Notes: generated by a model not told the origin, from the letters alone. A DNA stretch of 64,000 nt from Limnohabitans lacus (GCF_030053395.1 NZ_JASGBH010000004.1:186001-250000), one strand, 5' to 3'. Counted from the first letter of the stretch, positions 17,903 through 26,563 are shown. Translations and numbers: made by a program.

Positions 17903-17920
17903 GTAATTACGCGTAATTAC
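17903..17920. promoter_or_regulatory. GTAATTACGCGTAATTAC operator palindrome of the malonate operon
   Basis: The 18-bp sequence is a perfect palindrome built from two GTAATTAC units around GC. It lies 23 bp before the ATG of the GntR regulator, in an AT-rich patch with promoter-like bases, and is of the size and symmetry of an FCD-GntR operator. Autoregulation by the adjacent GntR protein is inference. Confidence 0.75.
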
Positions 17921-18001
17921 AACCCAGGAACACGGCCACTGTCCACAGCATGGATGACTGAAAACCTCGGTGATTACCCTCGACGCAATGAAAGCAAAGG
18001 C

Positions 18002-18658
18002 TCAAACACCGAGCAACTCAAGCGCTCTGGCGTAAGAAGTGGCCGGATCGGTGACATCAAATTGCACGGTCTTCCAACCCAGTTTGATGGCCCCCAGCAC
18101 ATTGCGGCTTTGGTCGTCCACAAACACGCAGTCCCCGGCCGAGACACCCAGGGCTTCAGAACACATCTCGTAAGCACGCCGATCCGGCTTGAGGATGCCG
18201 GTGTAGGTCGCGTCGATGATCACGTCGAACAGTTCCAGCAACGGCAGCCGCTCGCGAAAGCTCGCACCGTAAAACAGGTCGAGCTCGTTGGACAGCACCG
18301 CCAGTTTGCAGCCTGCCGCCTTGGCCCGGTGCACGGCGTCAATCGCTTCAGGGCGAATGACAGCCGCCACATCCGCGCCCCGAGCCCTCTGCACAAAGGT
18401 CTGCATGTCCGTCCACTCCTCCCCCACCAGTCGGCCCACGCTTTGGGTGCGGGCCATCCAGTACTCCCGCTCGGTGATGTGGTCGGCCTGCATGGCCTGC
18501 CACAGCGCATCGGTCTCAGGCTCAAAGGGGCCGCGCCAGGTCAGCGTGCCGGGGGGCAACCCCAACGCGGCTTCGCTTAAATCGTGCGTTTCAAACAGCG
18601 TGCGGCTGATGACCCCACCAAAATCGAGCACCAGGGCCTTGGTTGCTGGTTCGCTCAT
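18002..18658 (-). CDS. HAD-superfamily hydrolase, class IA
   Basis: This 218-residue protein has the HAD motifs in order: LVLDFGGVI at the N-terminus (motif I; the second Asp of DxD is Gly, as in many HAD-IA members annotated as epoxide-hydrolase-like), AVLSNE (motif II), the KPDRRAY lysine (motif III) and CVFVDDQ (motif IV). The substrate is unknown. Loss of the second motif I Asp may mean reduced phosphatase activity. It is the last gene of the P450/GS operon and overlaps the preceding stop by four bases. Confidence 0.85.
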   Translation of the reverse strand: MSEPATKALVLDFGGVISRTLFETHDLSEAALGLPPGTLTWRGPFEPETDALWQAMQADHITEREYWMARTQSVGRLVGEEWTDMQTFVQRARGADVAAVIRPEAIDAVHRAKAAGCKLAVLSNELDLFYGASFRERLPLLELFDVIIDATYTGILKPDRRAYEMCSEALGVSAGDCVFVDDQSRNVLGAIKLGWKTVQFDVTDPATSYARALELLGV

Positions 18659-19896
18659 GGCGCGTCCTTCTTCACCAGCCCACGGTCCAGCCAGTCGTCA
18701 AAAACCGCCAGCACCTGCTGCACAAAGGCCGCGTCGTTGATGTGTGCATCGATGCGCGAGACCTCGGCCGCCCCCCAGTCGCATTGGCCACATTCGTCCA
18801 TCAAGGCCGCCAAGCCGTCGGCATCGTGCAGTGGCGCACCGGGCCGGTCCCACTCTTCGATACCTTGCAAAGGCAACACCAGGTGCACCGGGCCACGGGC
18901 CTGACGCAATCTGTTGGCCAGTTCACGCACAAATTTGCGGCGCATGTCGGCGTCGATGCCCACCGAGGCAATCAATCGGTTGTGGTCGTGCGAGGGCCGC
19001 CCAGCAAAACGCTCGGGCATCTGGCCCCAAGCGGGGTAATCCACCAGGTCGGTGGCCCCGGGGGCGACGATCATCGGCACGCCTTTCAGGCCCGCGCCGA
19101 GCAGTCGATCCGGCCCCGCGCTCACCACCGAGCCGCCCATTTGGTTGACCATCTCCTGCAGGCTCAAATCCATCACGCAGGCAAACTGGCCTTGTGCAGC
19201 CAAGGATTCAAACGCCCTGCCCCCCATGCCCGTGGTGTGGAACACCGCCAAGTCAAAACCGCGCTTGTCCAGTTCGGGCTGCAGCTGCACCATGTATTTC
19301 AGGCAACTCGATCCCAAAGAGGTCATGCCAACCACCGGCCGCTCAAAACGCGGCGCACGCGCCACGCGGCAGGCCCCCACCACCGCACCTGCAGCCTGGG
19401 CCAAGGCCGACTGACACAGGCTGTTGAGGCCATACAAGCCGCCTGCCCACAGCACCATCATCAAATCGGGTGGCATCCGCTCGGGTGGCAAGAGCGGCGA
19501 AAACGCCACGGTGGACAACACCACCTTGGGCACGCCCAGTGGCAAGCTGATGGCAACATCCAGCGCCAAGTCCGTGCCCATGGTGCCGCCCAACACCAGC
19601 AGGCCATCGATCTGCCCTTCATGGTGCATCTCGGCGGCCAACAGGCTCGCGCCTTGCGCCATCAGGGCCATGGCGCTGTTTTCGTCGCCGCTGTCCATGA
19701 CCTGCTGCAGCGTCACACCCGCCGCCGCAGCCACGTCGGTGTTGGCCACATCCGGCAGAACCTTGCCTTTGGCCAGCACCCCCACGTCCATGATCAGCGC
19801 ATGCCCGCCTGCGGCCAACACCTGCTCGCGCATGAAGCCGATCTCGTCGCTCTTGGTGTCGACGGTGCCGACGATCAGAATGACCGGGCTCTTCAT
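18655..19896 (-). CDS. Tm-1-like ATP-binding domain protein (UPF0261)
   Basis: Starting at ATG 19896 after a GGAGGG site, the product has 413 residues. The N-terminus PVILIVGTVDTKSDEIGFMREQV is the signature of the family, and the C-terminal half carries GAPLHDADG and the alpha/beta segment of the second domain. Family members bind ATP, and the plant relative Tm-1 inhibits a viral replicase. The bacterial role is not known to me. The ATGA overlap with the aminotransferase stop and the four-base overlap with the HAD gene show tight coupling within the amine-type operon. Confidence 0.85.
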   Translation of the reverse strand: MKSPVILIVGTVDTKSDEIGFMREQVLAAGGHALIMDVGVLAKGKVLPDVANTDVAAAAGVTLQQVMDSGDENSAMALMAQGASLLAAEMHHEGQIDGLLVLGGTMGTDLALDVAISLPLGVPKVVLSTVAFSPLLPPERMPPDLMMVLWAGGLYGLNSLCQSALAQAAGAVVGACRVARAPRFERPVVGMTSLGSSCLKYMVQLQPELDKRGFDLAVFHTTGMGGRAFESLAAQGQFACVMDLSLQEMVNQMGGSVVSAGPDRLLGAGLKGVPMIVAPGATDLVDYPAWGQMPERFAGRPSHDHNRLIASVGIDADMRRKFVRELANRLRQARGPVHLVLPLQGIEEWDRPGAPLHDADGLAALMDECGQCDWGAAEVSRIDAHINDAAFVQQVLAVFDDWLDRGLVKKDAP

Positions 19897-21257
19897 GCGC
19901 GGCCCTCCTGCACCGCCGCAAAGGCGCCTTCGAGCACGTCGCACATGAAGTCCACCTCCTCGCGGGTGATGACCAACGGCGGCGACAAGATCAAGTTGGG
20001 ACCAGAGATGCGCACCATCAAACCTGCCTTGTACGCGGCCTTGGCCACCCGCGCCGGGATGTCGCTGGTGCGCGTCATGGGCGTGCGTTGGGCCTTGTCG
20101 CTCACCATCTCGATACCCAGCATCAGGCCCACGCCGCGCACATCGCCCACAAAGCTGCAGGTGTCCACCAGCTTGCGCAAGCGGGTCTGCAGGTGTGCGC
20201 CCACGCGGGCGGCGTTGCCGGGAATGTCCAGCGCCTCAATCTGGTCGAGCGTGGCCAGCGCCGCCGCGGCGGCGATCGGGTGCGCGCTGTAGGTGTAGCC
20301 GTGCGAGACCGAGGCCGTGCCCGTGGTATCGGCGTCAAACACATCGGCAATGCGGCGGTTGATGGCCGTGGCCCCGAGCGGGATGTAGCCCGAAGAAATG
20401 CCCTTGGCCAGGCACCACATATCGGCATTCACGCCCCACAGGCGCGTGCCAAACAGCTCACCGCTGCGGCCAAAACCCGTCACCACCTCGTCGGCGATCA
20501 AGAGCACGCCGTACTTGTCGCAAATCTGGCGCACCAGCGGCCAGTAGTTGGGCGGCGGAACGATCACCCCGCCCGCGCCCTGCACCGGCTCGGCGATGAA
20601 AGCCGCCACCGTGTCCGGCCCCTGGAACACGATCTCGCGCTCCAGCAACTCGGCGCAGATTTCACCCAGTCGAATCGGGTCATCGGTGTAGGGGTTGTGG
20701 TAAGCCCAGGGGGTGTCGATGTGGAAGCACCCAGGCAGCAAGGGCTCGTAGGCGCGGCGGAAGTTGGTGTTGCCGTTCACGCTCATGCCGCCAAAGTGCA
20801 CGCCGTGGTAGCCCTGACGCAGGCTGATGAATTTGAAGCGGTCGGCTTGGCCCTTGAGCTTCCAGTACTGGCGGGCCACCTTCAACGCGCCCTCCACCGC
20901 GTCAGAGCCACCATTGCTGAACATCACCGTGGCCACGTCTTCGGGCTGCATCATCTGCACCAGGCGTTTGGACAACTCAATGGCCCGCACATGGGTGGTG
21001 CCACGGAACACGTTGTAAAACGGCAGCTCGTCCATCTGCGCCACGATGGCGTCGCGCACCGGCTTGTTGCTGTGGCCCAGATTGCAGGCCCACAGGCCCC
21101 CCACGCCGTCCAGCATCTTGTGGCCGTCCACGTCCCAAATCCAGCAGCCTTCGCCTTTGGCGATGATGTCGGGGGTGGATTTTTTCATCGCCCCCGGATG
21201 GGCCATGGGGTGCCAGAGGAATTGCGCGTTGTCGGCCTTGAGCTGTTCGTGGTTCAT
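19893..21257 (-). CDS. class III (omega-amino acid) aminotransferase
   Basis: The 454-residue PLP enzyme has the family pattern: an N-terminal HPMAHPGAMK, MFSNGGSDAVEGALK for cofactor phosphate binding, LLIADEVVTGFGRSG with the PLP-contacting Asp, and the Schiff-base lysine in CLAKGISSGYIPLGA. Members transaminate omega-amines such as beta-alanine, GABA or putrescine with pyruvate or 2-oxoglutarate. Upstream an aldehyde dehydrogenase and a GS-like ligase point to an amine-derived omega-amino acid. In Puu terms it would be the PuuE equivalent. The exact amino donor is not determined. Confidence 0.9.
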   Translation of the reverse strand: MNHEQLKADNAQFLWHPMAHPGAMKKSTPDIIAKGEGCWIWDVDGHKMLDGVGGLWACNLGHSNKPVRDAIVAQMDELPFYNVFRGTTHVRAIELSKRLVQMMQPEDVATVMFSNGGSDAVEGALKVARQYWKLKGQADRFKFISLRQGYHGVHFGGMSVNGNTNFRRAYEPLLPGCFHIDTPWAYHNPYTDDPIRLGEICAELLEREIVFQGPDTVAAFIAEPVQGAGGVIVPPPNYWPLVRQICDKYGVLLIADEVVTGFGRSGELFGTRLWGVNADMWCLAKGISSGYIPLGATAINRRIADVFDADTTGTASVSHGYTYSAHPIAAAAALATLDQIEALDIPGNAARVGAHLQTRLRKLVDTCSFVGDVRGVGLMLGIEMVSDKAQRTPMTRTSDIPARVAKAAYKAGLMVRISGPNLILSPPLVITREEVDFMCDVLEGAFAAVQEGRA

Positions 21258-21275
21258 TTTTTTCCCTTGGTATTT

Positions 21276-22760
21276 TCAGAGTTGGATCCAGGCTGTTTTG
21301 AGGTCCAGGTATTTGTCGAGCGCGTGCATCGACTTGTCGTGTCCATTGCCCGACTGGCGCACCCCGCCCAGCGGCACGGTGATGTCGGGACCGCCATAGG
21401 TGTTGACGTGCACCACCCCGGCCTTGATGGCACGCACCATGCGGTGGGCGCGGCTGAGGCTGCCCGTCCACACCCCTGCGGCCAGGCCGTATTCGGTGCC
21501 GTTGGCCAGGCGCACTGCGTGCTGCTCATCGTCAAATGGCATCACGGCCAGCACCGGGCCAAAGACCTCATGCCGCGCAATGTCCATCTCGGGCTGCACC
21601 GCATCAAGCACGGCGGGACTCATGTAATGACCACCAGGCACAGGAGCGATGACCTGCCCGCCTGTGCGAAGTCGAGCCCCTTGCTCTAAAGCACGGGTCA
21701 GCATGCTCTGGTTGCGGGCCAGCTGGCGTGCGCTGCTGACCGCGCCAATGTCCACCGTCACATCCAGCGGGTCACCCACGCGCAAGCTGGCGGCGATCTT
21801 GTGCAAGCGCTCCACAAATTCGTCGTGCACCGAGCGCTGCACCAAGAGGCGCGACCCCGCCACGCACACCTGACCGCTGTTGCGGAAGATGCCCATGGCC
21901 GAGACTTTGGCCGCCTGCGCCAAATCGGGCGCATCCTCAAACACCACATTGGGCGACTTGCCACCCAGCTCCAAGTACACCCGCTTGAGGTTGGACTCGG
22001 CCGAAGCCTTGAGCAACAAACGCCCCACCGGGCCAGAGCCGGTGAAAGTCAAGATGTCCACATCCATGTGCCGCGCCAGCGCCTCGCCCGCCTCTGCGCC
22101 TGTGCCCGTGACCACATTCAGGACACCGGCAGGCAAGCCCGCATCCAGGCACAGCTGCGCCAAACGCAGCAAAGACAGAGAGGCGTCTTCAGAGGGTTTG
22201 AGCACCACCGAATTGCCCGCCGCCAGCGCCGGGGCGATCTTCCAGGCGCCAATCATCAGTGGAAAGTTCCAGGGCACGATGGCCGCCACCACACCCACGG
22301 GCTCCTTGTGGATCAAGCCCAACGTGCCTTCAGGCGTGGGTGCGATCTCGCCGTTGACCTTGTCAACGCACTCGGCGTAATAGCGGAAGGTGCCTGCCGC
22401 GCTACCCGGCTCGGCCTTCCAGGCCATGGCGATCTCGGTGCCGTTGTCGCGTACACCGAGCACCGCCAGCTCGGCGTGGTGCGCCTCGATGCGGTCGGCG
22501 ATGCGGTGCAAAATTTTCTTGCGCTCGGCAGGTGCCATGCGCGACCACACGCCTTGCTCAAAGCTGCGGCGGGCGGCCTGCACAGCGCGGTCCACATCGG
22601 CCTGCCCAGCAGCCGCGATGGTGCAAAGCTGTTGTCCGTCGATGGGCGAGGCCACGGGGAGCGTCTGGCCGGACGCCGCAGCCGACCATTGCCCGTCGAT
22701 CAGCAGCCCCTGATCAGGGATAGGCAAATGGCGCAGCGCGTCGATCTGTTCTTGTTTCAT
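21276..22760 (-). CDS. NAD(P)-dependent aldehyde dehydrogenase (PuuC-like)
   Basis: A 494-residue ALDH-superfamily enzyme. It has the coenzyme-binding PWNFPLMIGAWK, LTFTGSGPVGRLLL, the catalytic glutamate region YLELGGKSPNVV and the catalytic cysteine in NSGQVCVAGSR. Length and the N-terminal IDGQWSAAASG segment resemble the gamma-glutamyl-aminobutyraldehyde dehydrogenases. It lies between the ferredoxin and aminotransferase genes, 9 and 18 bp from them. The likely role is oxidation of an amino-aldehyde produced by the upstream oxidation step. Substrate assignment is inference. Confidence 0.92.
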   Translation of the reverse strand: MKQEQIDALRHLPIPDQGLLIDGQWSAAASGQTLPVASPIDGQQLCTIAAAGQADVDRAVQAARRSFEQGVWSRMAPAERKKILHRIADRIEAHHAELAVLGVRDNGTEIAMAWKAEPGSAAGTFRYYAECVDKVNGEIAPTPEGTLGLIHKEPVGVVAAIVPWNFPLMIGAWKIAPALAAGNSVVLKPSEDASLSLLRLAQLCLDAGLPAGVLNVVTGTGAEAGEALARHMDVDILTFTGSGPVGRLLLKASAESNLKRVYLELGGKSPNVVFEDAPDLAQAAKVSAMGIFRNSGQVCVAGSRLLVQRSVHDEFVERLHKIAASLRVGDPLDVTVDIGAVSSARQLARNQSMLTRALEQGARLRTGGQVIAPVPGGHYMSPAVLDAVQPEMDIARHEVFGPVLAVMPFDDEQHAVRLANGTEYGLAAGVWTGSLSRAHRMVRAIKAGVVHVNTYGGPDITVPLGGVRQSGNGHDKSMHALDKYLDLKTAWIQL

Positions 22761-22769
22761 GGGCCGCCT

Positions 22770-23084
22770 TCAGTCGGGTACATGCAGCACGATGCCATCC
22801 AGTGCAGCAGAGGCGACCAGCTGGCAGCTCAGGCGGCTGCCGCTTTGGCGGGGCGCGATGACGATGTCCAGCATGGCGTTTTCCACCTCGTCCATGGGCG
22901 GGCAAGCGGCCAGCCAGGCTTCATCGACATAGACATGGCAGGTGGCGCACGACAGGCAACCACCACATTCGCCCGCCACGCCGGGGATGCCGTTCATCTG
23001 GGCGGCATCCATGAGGTTGGTGCCGTCGTTCACGTCGTCGCTCACGCGGTCGCCATTGCTCATGATCCAGTGCACTTGGGGCAT
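22770..23084 (-). CDS. [2Fe-2S] ferredoxin, adrenodoxin type
   Basis: The 104-residue protein has the ligand pattern CGGCLSCATC (CxxxxxCxxC) and a distal cysteine in RLSCQL, as in adrenodoxin, putidaredoxin and terpredoxin. Such proteins shuttle electrons to bacterial P450s. It is in the operon with a P450 only one gene away, so the pairing is natural. No ferredoxin reductase gene is within the window, so that component must come from elsewhere. Confidence 0.93.
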   Translation of the reverse strand: MPQVHWIMSNGDRVSDDVNDGTNLMDAAQMNGIPGVAGECGGCLSCATCHVYVDEAWLAACPPMDEVENAMLDIVIAPRQSGSRLSCQLVASAALDGIVLHVPD

Positions 23085-23102
23085 GGGGTGGGTTCTTTCA
23101 GG

Positions 23103-24395
23103 TCAGATGAATCGGATGTAGTGGTCGCGCAGCGCATCGCCTTCGAGGCCTGCGGTGCGTTCGATCTCGTGGCGCTTGATGCCCACATGGTTGGCCACCA
23201 GGCCTTCGCCCAGCGCTTGCGTGAGAGCCGTGTCGGCTTCGAGCGCGTCCAGGGCTCCACCCAAGGTGCCCGGCACGCTGTGGGTGGCATCCTTGTTTTC
23301 CAGGCAATCGCCGGTTTCGGCGGGCTGCAGCTTGTAAGCGTTGGCCACGCCCAAACGGGCGGCCTGCAGCACGGCGGCGGTGTGGGTGTAAGGGTTGGCG
23401 GCAGCGTCGCCCATGCGGTGCTCGATGCGTGCACCGGGGCCACTTTCAGCCGACAAACGCACCGTGACGCCCCGGTGGTCTACCGCCCAGTTCTGCCAAA
23501 AGCCCGACAGGCTGGCCGGTTGCAGGCGCTGGTACGAATTAGCGCTGGGCGCCAGCAGTCCCGCCAAAGCCTGGTGGTGGTGCATCAGCCCAGCGGTGCA
23601 GCCCAGCGTCAAGACGTTGAACTGGCTGGCGTCGTGCCCACCCGAGATGGCGTTGTGGCCTTGAGCATCGCGCAGGCTGAAGTTGATGTGCACCCCGCTG
23701 CCCCCCACGGTGAGGATGGGTTTGGGCATGAAGGTCAGCACGATGCCGTGCTGGAAAGCCACCTCGCGCGCCAAGAGGCGGAACAAAAAGATGTCGTCTA
23801 CCGCCTTGACGGCGCGGTCGTATTTCAGCGTGAACTCGAACTGCGGCGCGTCGTATTCGGTGTTCATGCTGTCGATGCGAAACCCAGCGGACGTGGCCTT
23901 TTCCCACAGCGCATCGGTGAAGCCCCTGGGGTCGGCAAAGGGGCCGGTGGCATACACATGGGCCGCAGGCGTGTCGTAGGGTTTGAGCGAGCCGTCCGGC
24001 TCGATCTGGAAAGCAAAGGCTTCCAGCTCAATGCCCACCATCGGGTCGTAACCCATGGCTTGCCAGTCGGCCACGGCGCGCTTGAGCGCACTGCGCCCGC
24101 ACATGGGCAGCGGTGTGCCGTCGTTGGCTTTGAGGTCGCCAATGGCCACCTTCGTGAACGGCTGCCAGCCGGGGCGGATGTCTTCGGCGCTGTAGGCCGC
24201 CTCCATGTCGGGCAAGCCTTCCATGACCATGGCGCCGGGCGCGGGGATCAGCTCTTTCTCATACGTCACGCCAAAGGTGCCACGACAAAAACGGGCACCG
24301 CCGCCCTGCCCGGGTTGGAGCGTGACGTATTTACCTCGCGCAATGGCCAGGTGGTCACAAAACAGCACCCGCAGGCGTTCTTGAACAGTCGACAT
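23103..24395 (-). CDS. glutamine-synthetase-like gamma-glutamylamine ligase
   Basis: From ATG 24395 after an AAAGGA site, the product is 430 residues. GS-family features include GIELEAFAFQ (metal-binding glutamate region), NTEYDAPQFEFTL, GGSGVHINFSLRD (ATP/metal-binding histidine region), and RLSAESGPGARIEHRMGDAAANPY near the C-terminus. The sequence resembles the GlnT/PuuA branch that ligates glutamate to amines more than classical assimilatory GlnA. Beside a GATase, ALDH and class III aminotransferase, it is the PuuA equivalent. The amine substrate is unknown. The Tyr adenylylation site of GlnA was not identified. Confidence 0.85.
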   Translation of the reverse strand: MSTVQERLRVLFCDHLAIARGKYVTLQPGQGGGARFCRGTFGVTYEKELIPAPGAMVMEGLPDMEAAYSAEDIRPGWQPFTKVAIGDLKANDGTPLPMCGRSALKRAVADWQAMGYDPMVGIELEAFAFQIEPDGSLKPYDTPAAHVYATGPFADPRGFTDALWEKATSAGFRIDSMNTEYDAPQFEFTLKYDRAVKAVDDIFLFRLLAREVAFQHGIVLTFMPKPILTVGGSGVHINFSLRDAQGHNAISGGHDASQFNVLTLGCTAGLMHHHQALAGLLAPSANSYQRLQPASLSGFWQNWAVDHRGVTVRLSAESGPGARIEHRMGDAAANPYTHTAAVLQAARLGVANAYKLQPAETGDCLENKDATHSVPGTLGGALDALEADTALTQALGEGLVANHVGIKRHEIERTAGLEGDALRDHYIRFI

Positions 24396-24418
24396 GGTGA
24401 TTCCTTTCAACACGAGCT

Positions 24419-25684
24419 TCAGATGAGGTGCATGCGCACAGGCAGGCGTTTGATGCCACAAACAAAATTCGAGCGCAAAAAGGCGTGTTCGCCCGTTTGC
24501 TCGATGCGATCCACCCGCTTGATGAGTTCTTGCAGCAGGACCCGCAGCTCCAGCCGCGCCAGCCACATGCCCAGACAGGCATGCGCCCCGCCTTGCCCAA
24601 ACGACAGGTGGCGGTTCACACCCCGGTTCAGATCAACCGTGAACGGCCGGTCAAAAGCCCGTTCGTCGCGGTTGCCCGAGATGAACCAGAGCAGCACCTT
24701 GTCGCCCGCCTTGACCTTTTTGCCGTGGTATTCAAAGTCCTCGGTTGCGGTGCGGCGGAAATGCGTGGCAGGCGATGCCCAGCGGATGAACTCGTCGGCC
24801 ACGCCCTCCCAGGCGGCCTCGCCCTGCACCGCCTTGAGTTGCTGCATCAGACCCGGCTGGTTGGCCAGCGCATGCAAAGCCGCCGCAATCGAATAGCGGG
24901 TGGTGTCGTTGCCCGCCGCCACCAGCAGGCAAAAGAAATTGCGGAACTCGGTGTCACTGATCACATTGCCCTGGGCGTCGGGCTGGGTGATCAGGTGCAG
25001 CACGCCGCTGGTGTCACCCGCTGCGCGTTTGCGCTCCATCATCTGGGCCGCGTAGTCGAACAAGTCAGCCCCGGCAGGGGAGCGAAAGGGCATGAAGCGG
25101 TAGGCCTCGGTGTCCATTTTGTCGACCACATGGCTGGTGAAGTCGCTGTCGGTGTTGGCCATGAGCGCGTCGCCCTTGTCCACCAGCCAGTCCAGGTCCT
25201 CCTCGGGCAGGCCCGCGATGCGCCCTAGCATGCGCATCGGCAGCTGGCGGGCAATCTGGTGCGTGGCGTCAAACTCGCCTTGCCCCAGCGCTTGGTCGAG
25301 GATGCCCACACAGAGCTCGCGGATCTGCTCTTCGTACAGCGCCATCATGGGCTTGGAAAAGGCCTTGGCCACCAGCATGCGGGTGCGGGTGTGCTCGGGT
25401 GGGTCGGTTTCCTGAAAGGTGCGCCGCGCCATGTACTCCTCGTGCGTCTGGTCTTCCATGCGGATGCCTTGGGCCGAACTCAAGCGCTGGTGGTTGCGGT
25501 TGAGCTCCAAGATGTCGGCATGCCGCGTGACCGACCAAAAGCCCTTGCCTTCGGACCAATCGCACCAGGCCATCGGGTCCTCGTTGCGCAGACGCTGGAA
25601 GGTGTTGTGCGGCGTGCCGTTCACATAGCTGTCGTGGTTCGCCAAATCGGCGTGGCCATCGTCGGTGGGGTGCCAGACGGTCAT
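24419..25684 (-). CDS. cytochrome P450 monooxygenase
   Basis: The 421-residue class I bacterial P450 shows the I-helix AGNDTTRYS oxygen-activation motif, the ExxR region near RWASPATHFRRT, and the heme-binding loop FGQGGAHACLG with the proximal cysteine. The ATG at 25684 overlaps the amidotransferase stop by four bases (ATGA). With the adrenodoxin-type ferredoxin three genes along, it forms a two-thirds complete class I system. In this operon it takes the place normally held by a flavin amine oxidase. The subfamily resembles CYP108/111-type soluble P450s, but the precise subfamily is not assigned. Confidence 0.93.
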   Translation of the reverse strand: MTVWHPTDDGHADLANHDSYVNGTPHNTFQRLRNEDPMAWCDWSEGKGFWSVTRHADILELNRNHQRLSSAQGIRMEDQTHEEYMARRTFQETDPPEHTRTRMLVAKAFSKPMMALYEEQIRELCVGILDQALGQGEFDATHQIARQLPMRMLGRIAGLPEEDLDWLVDKGDALMANTDSDFTSHVVDKMDTEAYRFMPFRSPAGADLFDYAAQMMERKRAAGDTSGVLHLITQPDAQGNVISDTEFRNFFCLLVAAGNDTTRYSIAAALHALANQPGLMQQLKAVQGEAAWEGVADEFIRWASPATHFRRTATEDFEYHGKKVKAGDKVLLWFISGNRDERAFDRPFTVDLNRGVNRHLSFGQGGAHACLGMWLARLELRVLLQELIKRVDRIEQTGEHAFLRSNFVCGIKRLPVRMHLI

Positions 25685-26409
25685 GGGCGGGTTTTCCTTG
25701 CGTGTTCAATGAATTGCGCCATCCATTGACCAAAAAGCGGCACATCGACGGCCTGATGGATGTTGGCGTGGGCGCGGGCCATGGTGTTCGTGTCGAGCTT
25801 GTCGGCCAGGTAGCCCAGCAGCGCCTGCATGAACACCAGCGGCATTTCGGGGTGGTACTGGGTGGTCCAGATGTGCTGCCCGATCTGCATCGAGCCAATG
25901 GGGCAAAAATCGCTGCCACCCAAGCACTCGGCCCCCTCGGGCATGCGGGTGACCTGTTCGTTGTGGGCCGCCATCAAGGTGGTGGTGGTTTGCGCGGGCT
26001 GCATCCAGGGGCGTTCGGCCTGCCAGTGCGTAACCGCCGTGCCCAGGCCCCAGCCCGCCGCGTGGCGCGTCACCTGCCCGCCCAGCGCCCGGGCCACCGC
26101 CTGGTGGCCAAAGCACAGGCCGATCAGCGGCTGGCGGGCCGCATCGACGGCCCGGATGAAATCCAGCAGTTGCCCCACCCAAGGCAGGCTGTCGTCGTTG
26201 ACCGAGGCCGGGCTGCCGGTGATGACGTAGCCATCGAAAGCCTCGGGGCCTGAGGGCAGCACGCCGTCCTTGACCGGCAACACTTCGAACGACCAGTCCG
26301 GACGCAGAGGCTGCAGCAGCTGGACCACCTTTTGCCCGTCGTTCGGGAAATGCGCGGCAAACGGCGAAGTGTCGTCATTGGTCAGCAAAACGGCCAGGCG
26401 CAGGGTCAT
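25681..26409 (-). CDS. class I glutamine amidotransferase (gamma-glutamyl hydrolase candidate)
   Basis: A 242-residue protein with the triad-type GATase fold. The nucleophile elbow LIGLCFGHQAVARALGG holds the catalytic cysteine and HPEMPL the histidine, in the order of GMP-synthase-like (YfeJ) amidotransferases. No synthetase domain is attached, so it may act as a hydrolase of gamma-glutamyl bonds, as PuuD does. The first gene of the operon, it faces the AraC regulator across 155 bp. PuuD itself has a different nucleophile context, so function is inferred by operon position. Confidence 0.85.
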   Translation of the reverse strand: MTLRLAVLLTNDDTSPFAAHFPNDGQKVVQLLQPLRPDWSFEVLPVKDGVLPSGPEAFDGYVITGSPASVNDDSLPWVGQLLDFIRAVDAARQPLIGLCFGHQAVARALGGQVTRHAAGWGLGTAVTHWQAERPWMQPAQTTTTLMAAHNEQVTRMPEGAECLGGSDFCPIGSMQIGQHIWTTQYHPEMPLVFMQALLGYLADKLDTNTMARAHANIHQAVDVPLFGQWMAQFIEHARKTRP

Positions 26410-26563
26410 CGGGTCTCTTTCAAACTGACAACCATGCTATGCACAAGGCGCTGCAAGCACTATCAAGTTTGGGCACCACACACCTCGGGTTTTCACGAAA
26501 AGCCCGCTCAGCGGAAGCAGGCACACTCTCAGGCATGCCCTGACCGACCGTTTTGACCGATTG

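Noticed and set aside
18643-20292. A plus-strand open frame of 549 codons
   Set aside because: It is antisense to the Tm-1-like and aminotransferase genes, which have overlapping starts and family motifs.
21801-24896. A plus-strand open frame of 1031 codons
   Set aside because: It lies entirely opposite the ALDH, ferredoxin, GS-like and P450 genes and has the repetitive His/Gln/Arg-rich composition of an antisense shadow in GC-rich DNA. The minus-strand genes have clear motifs.
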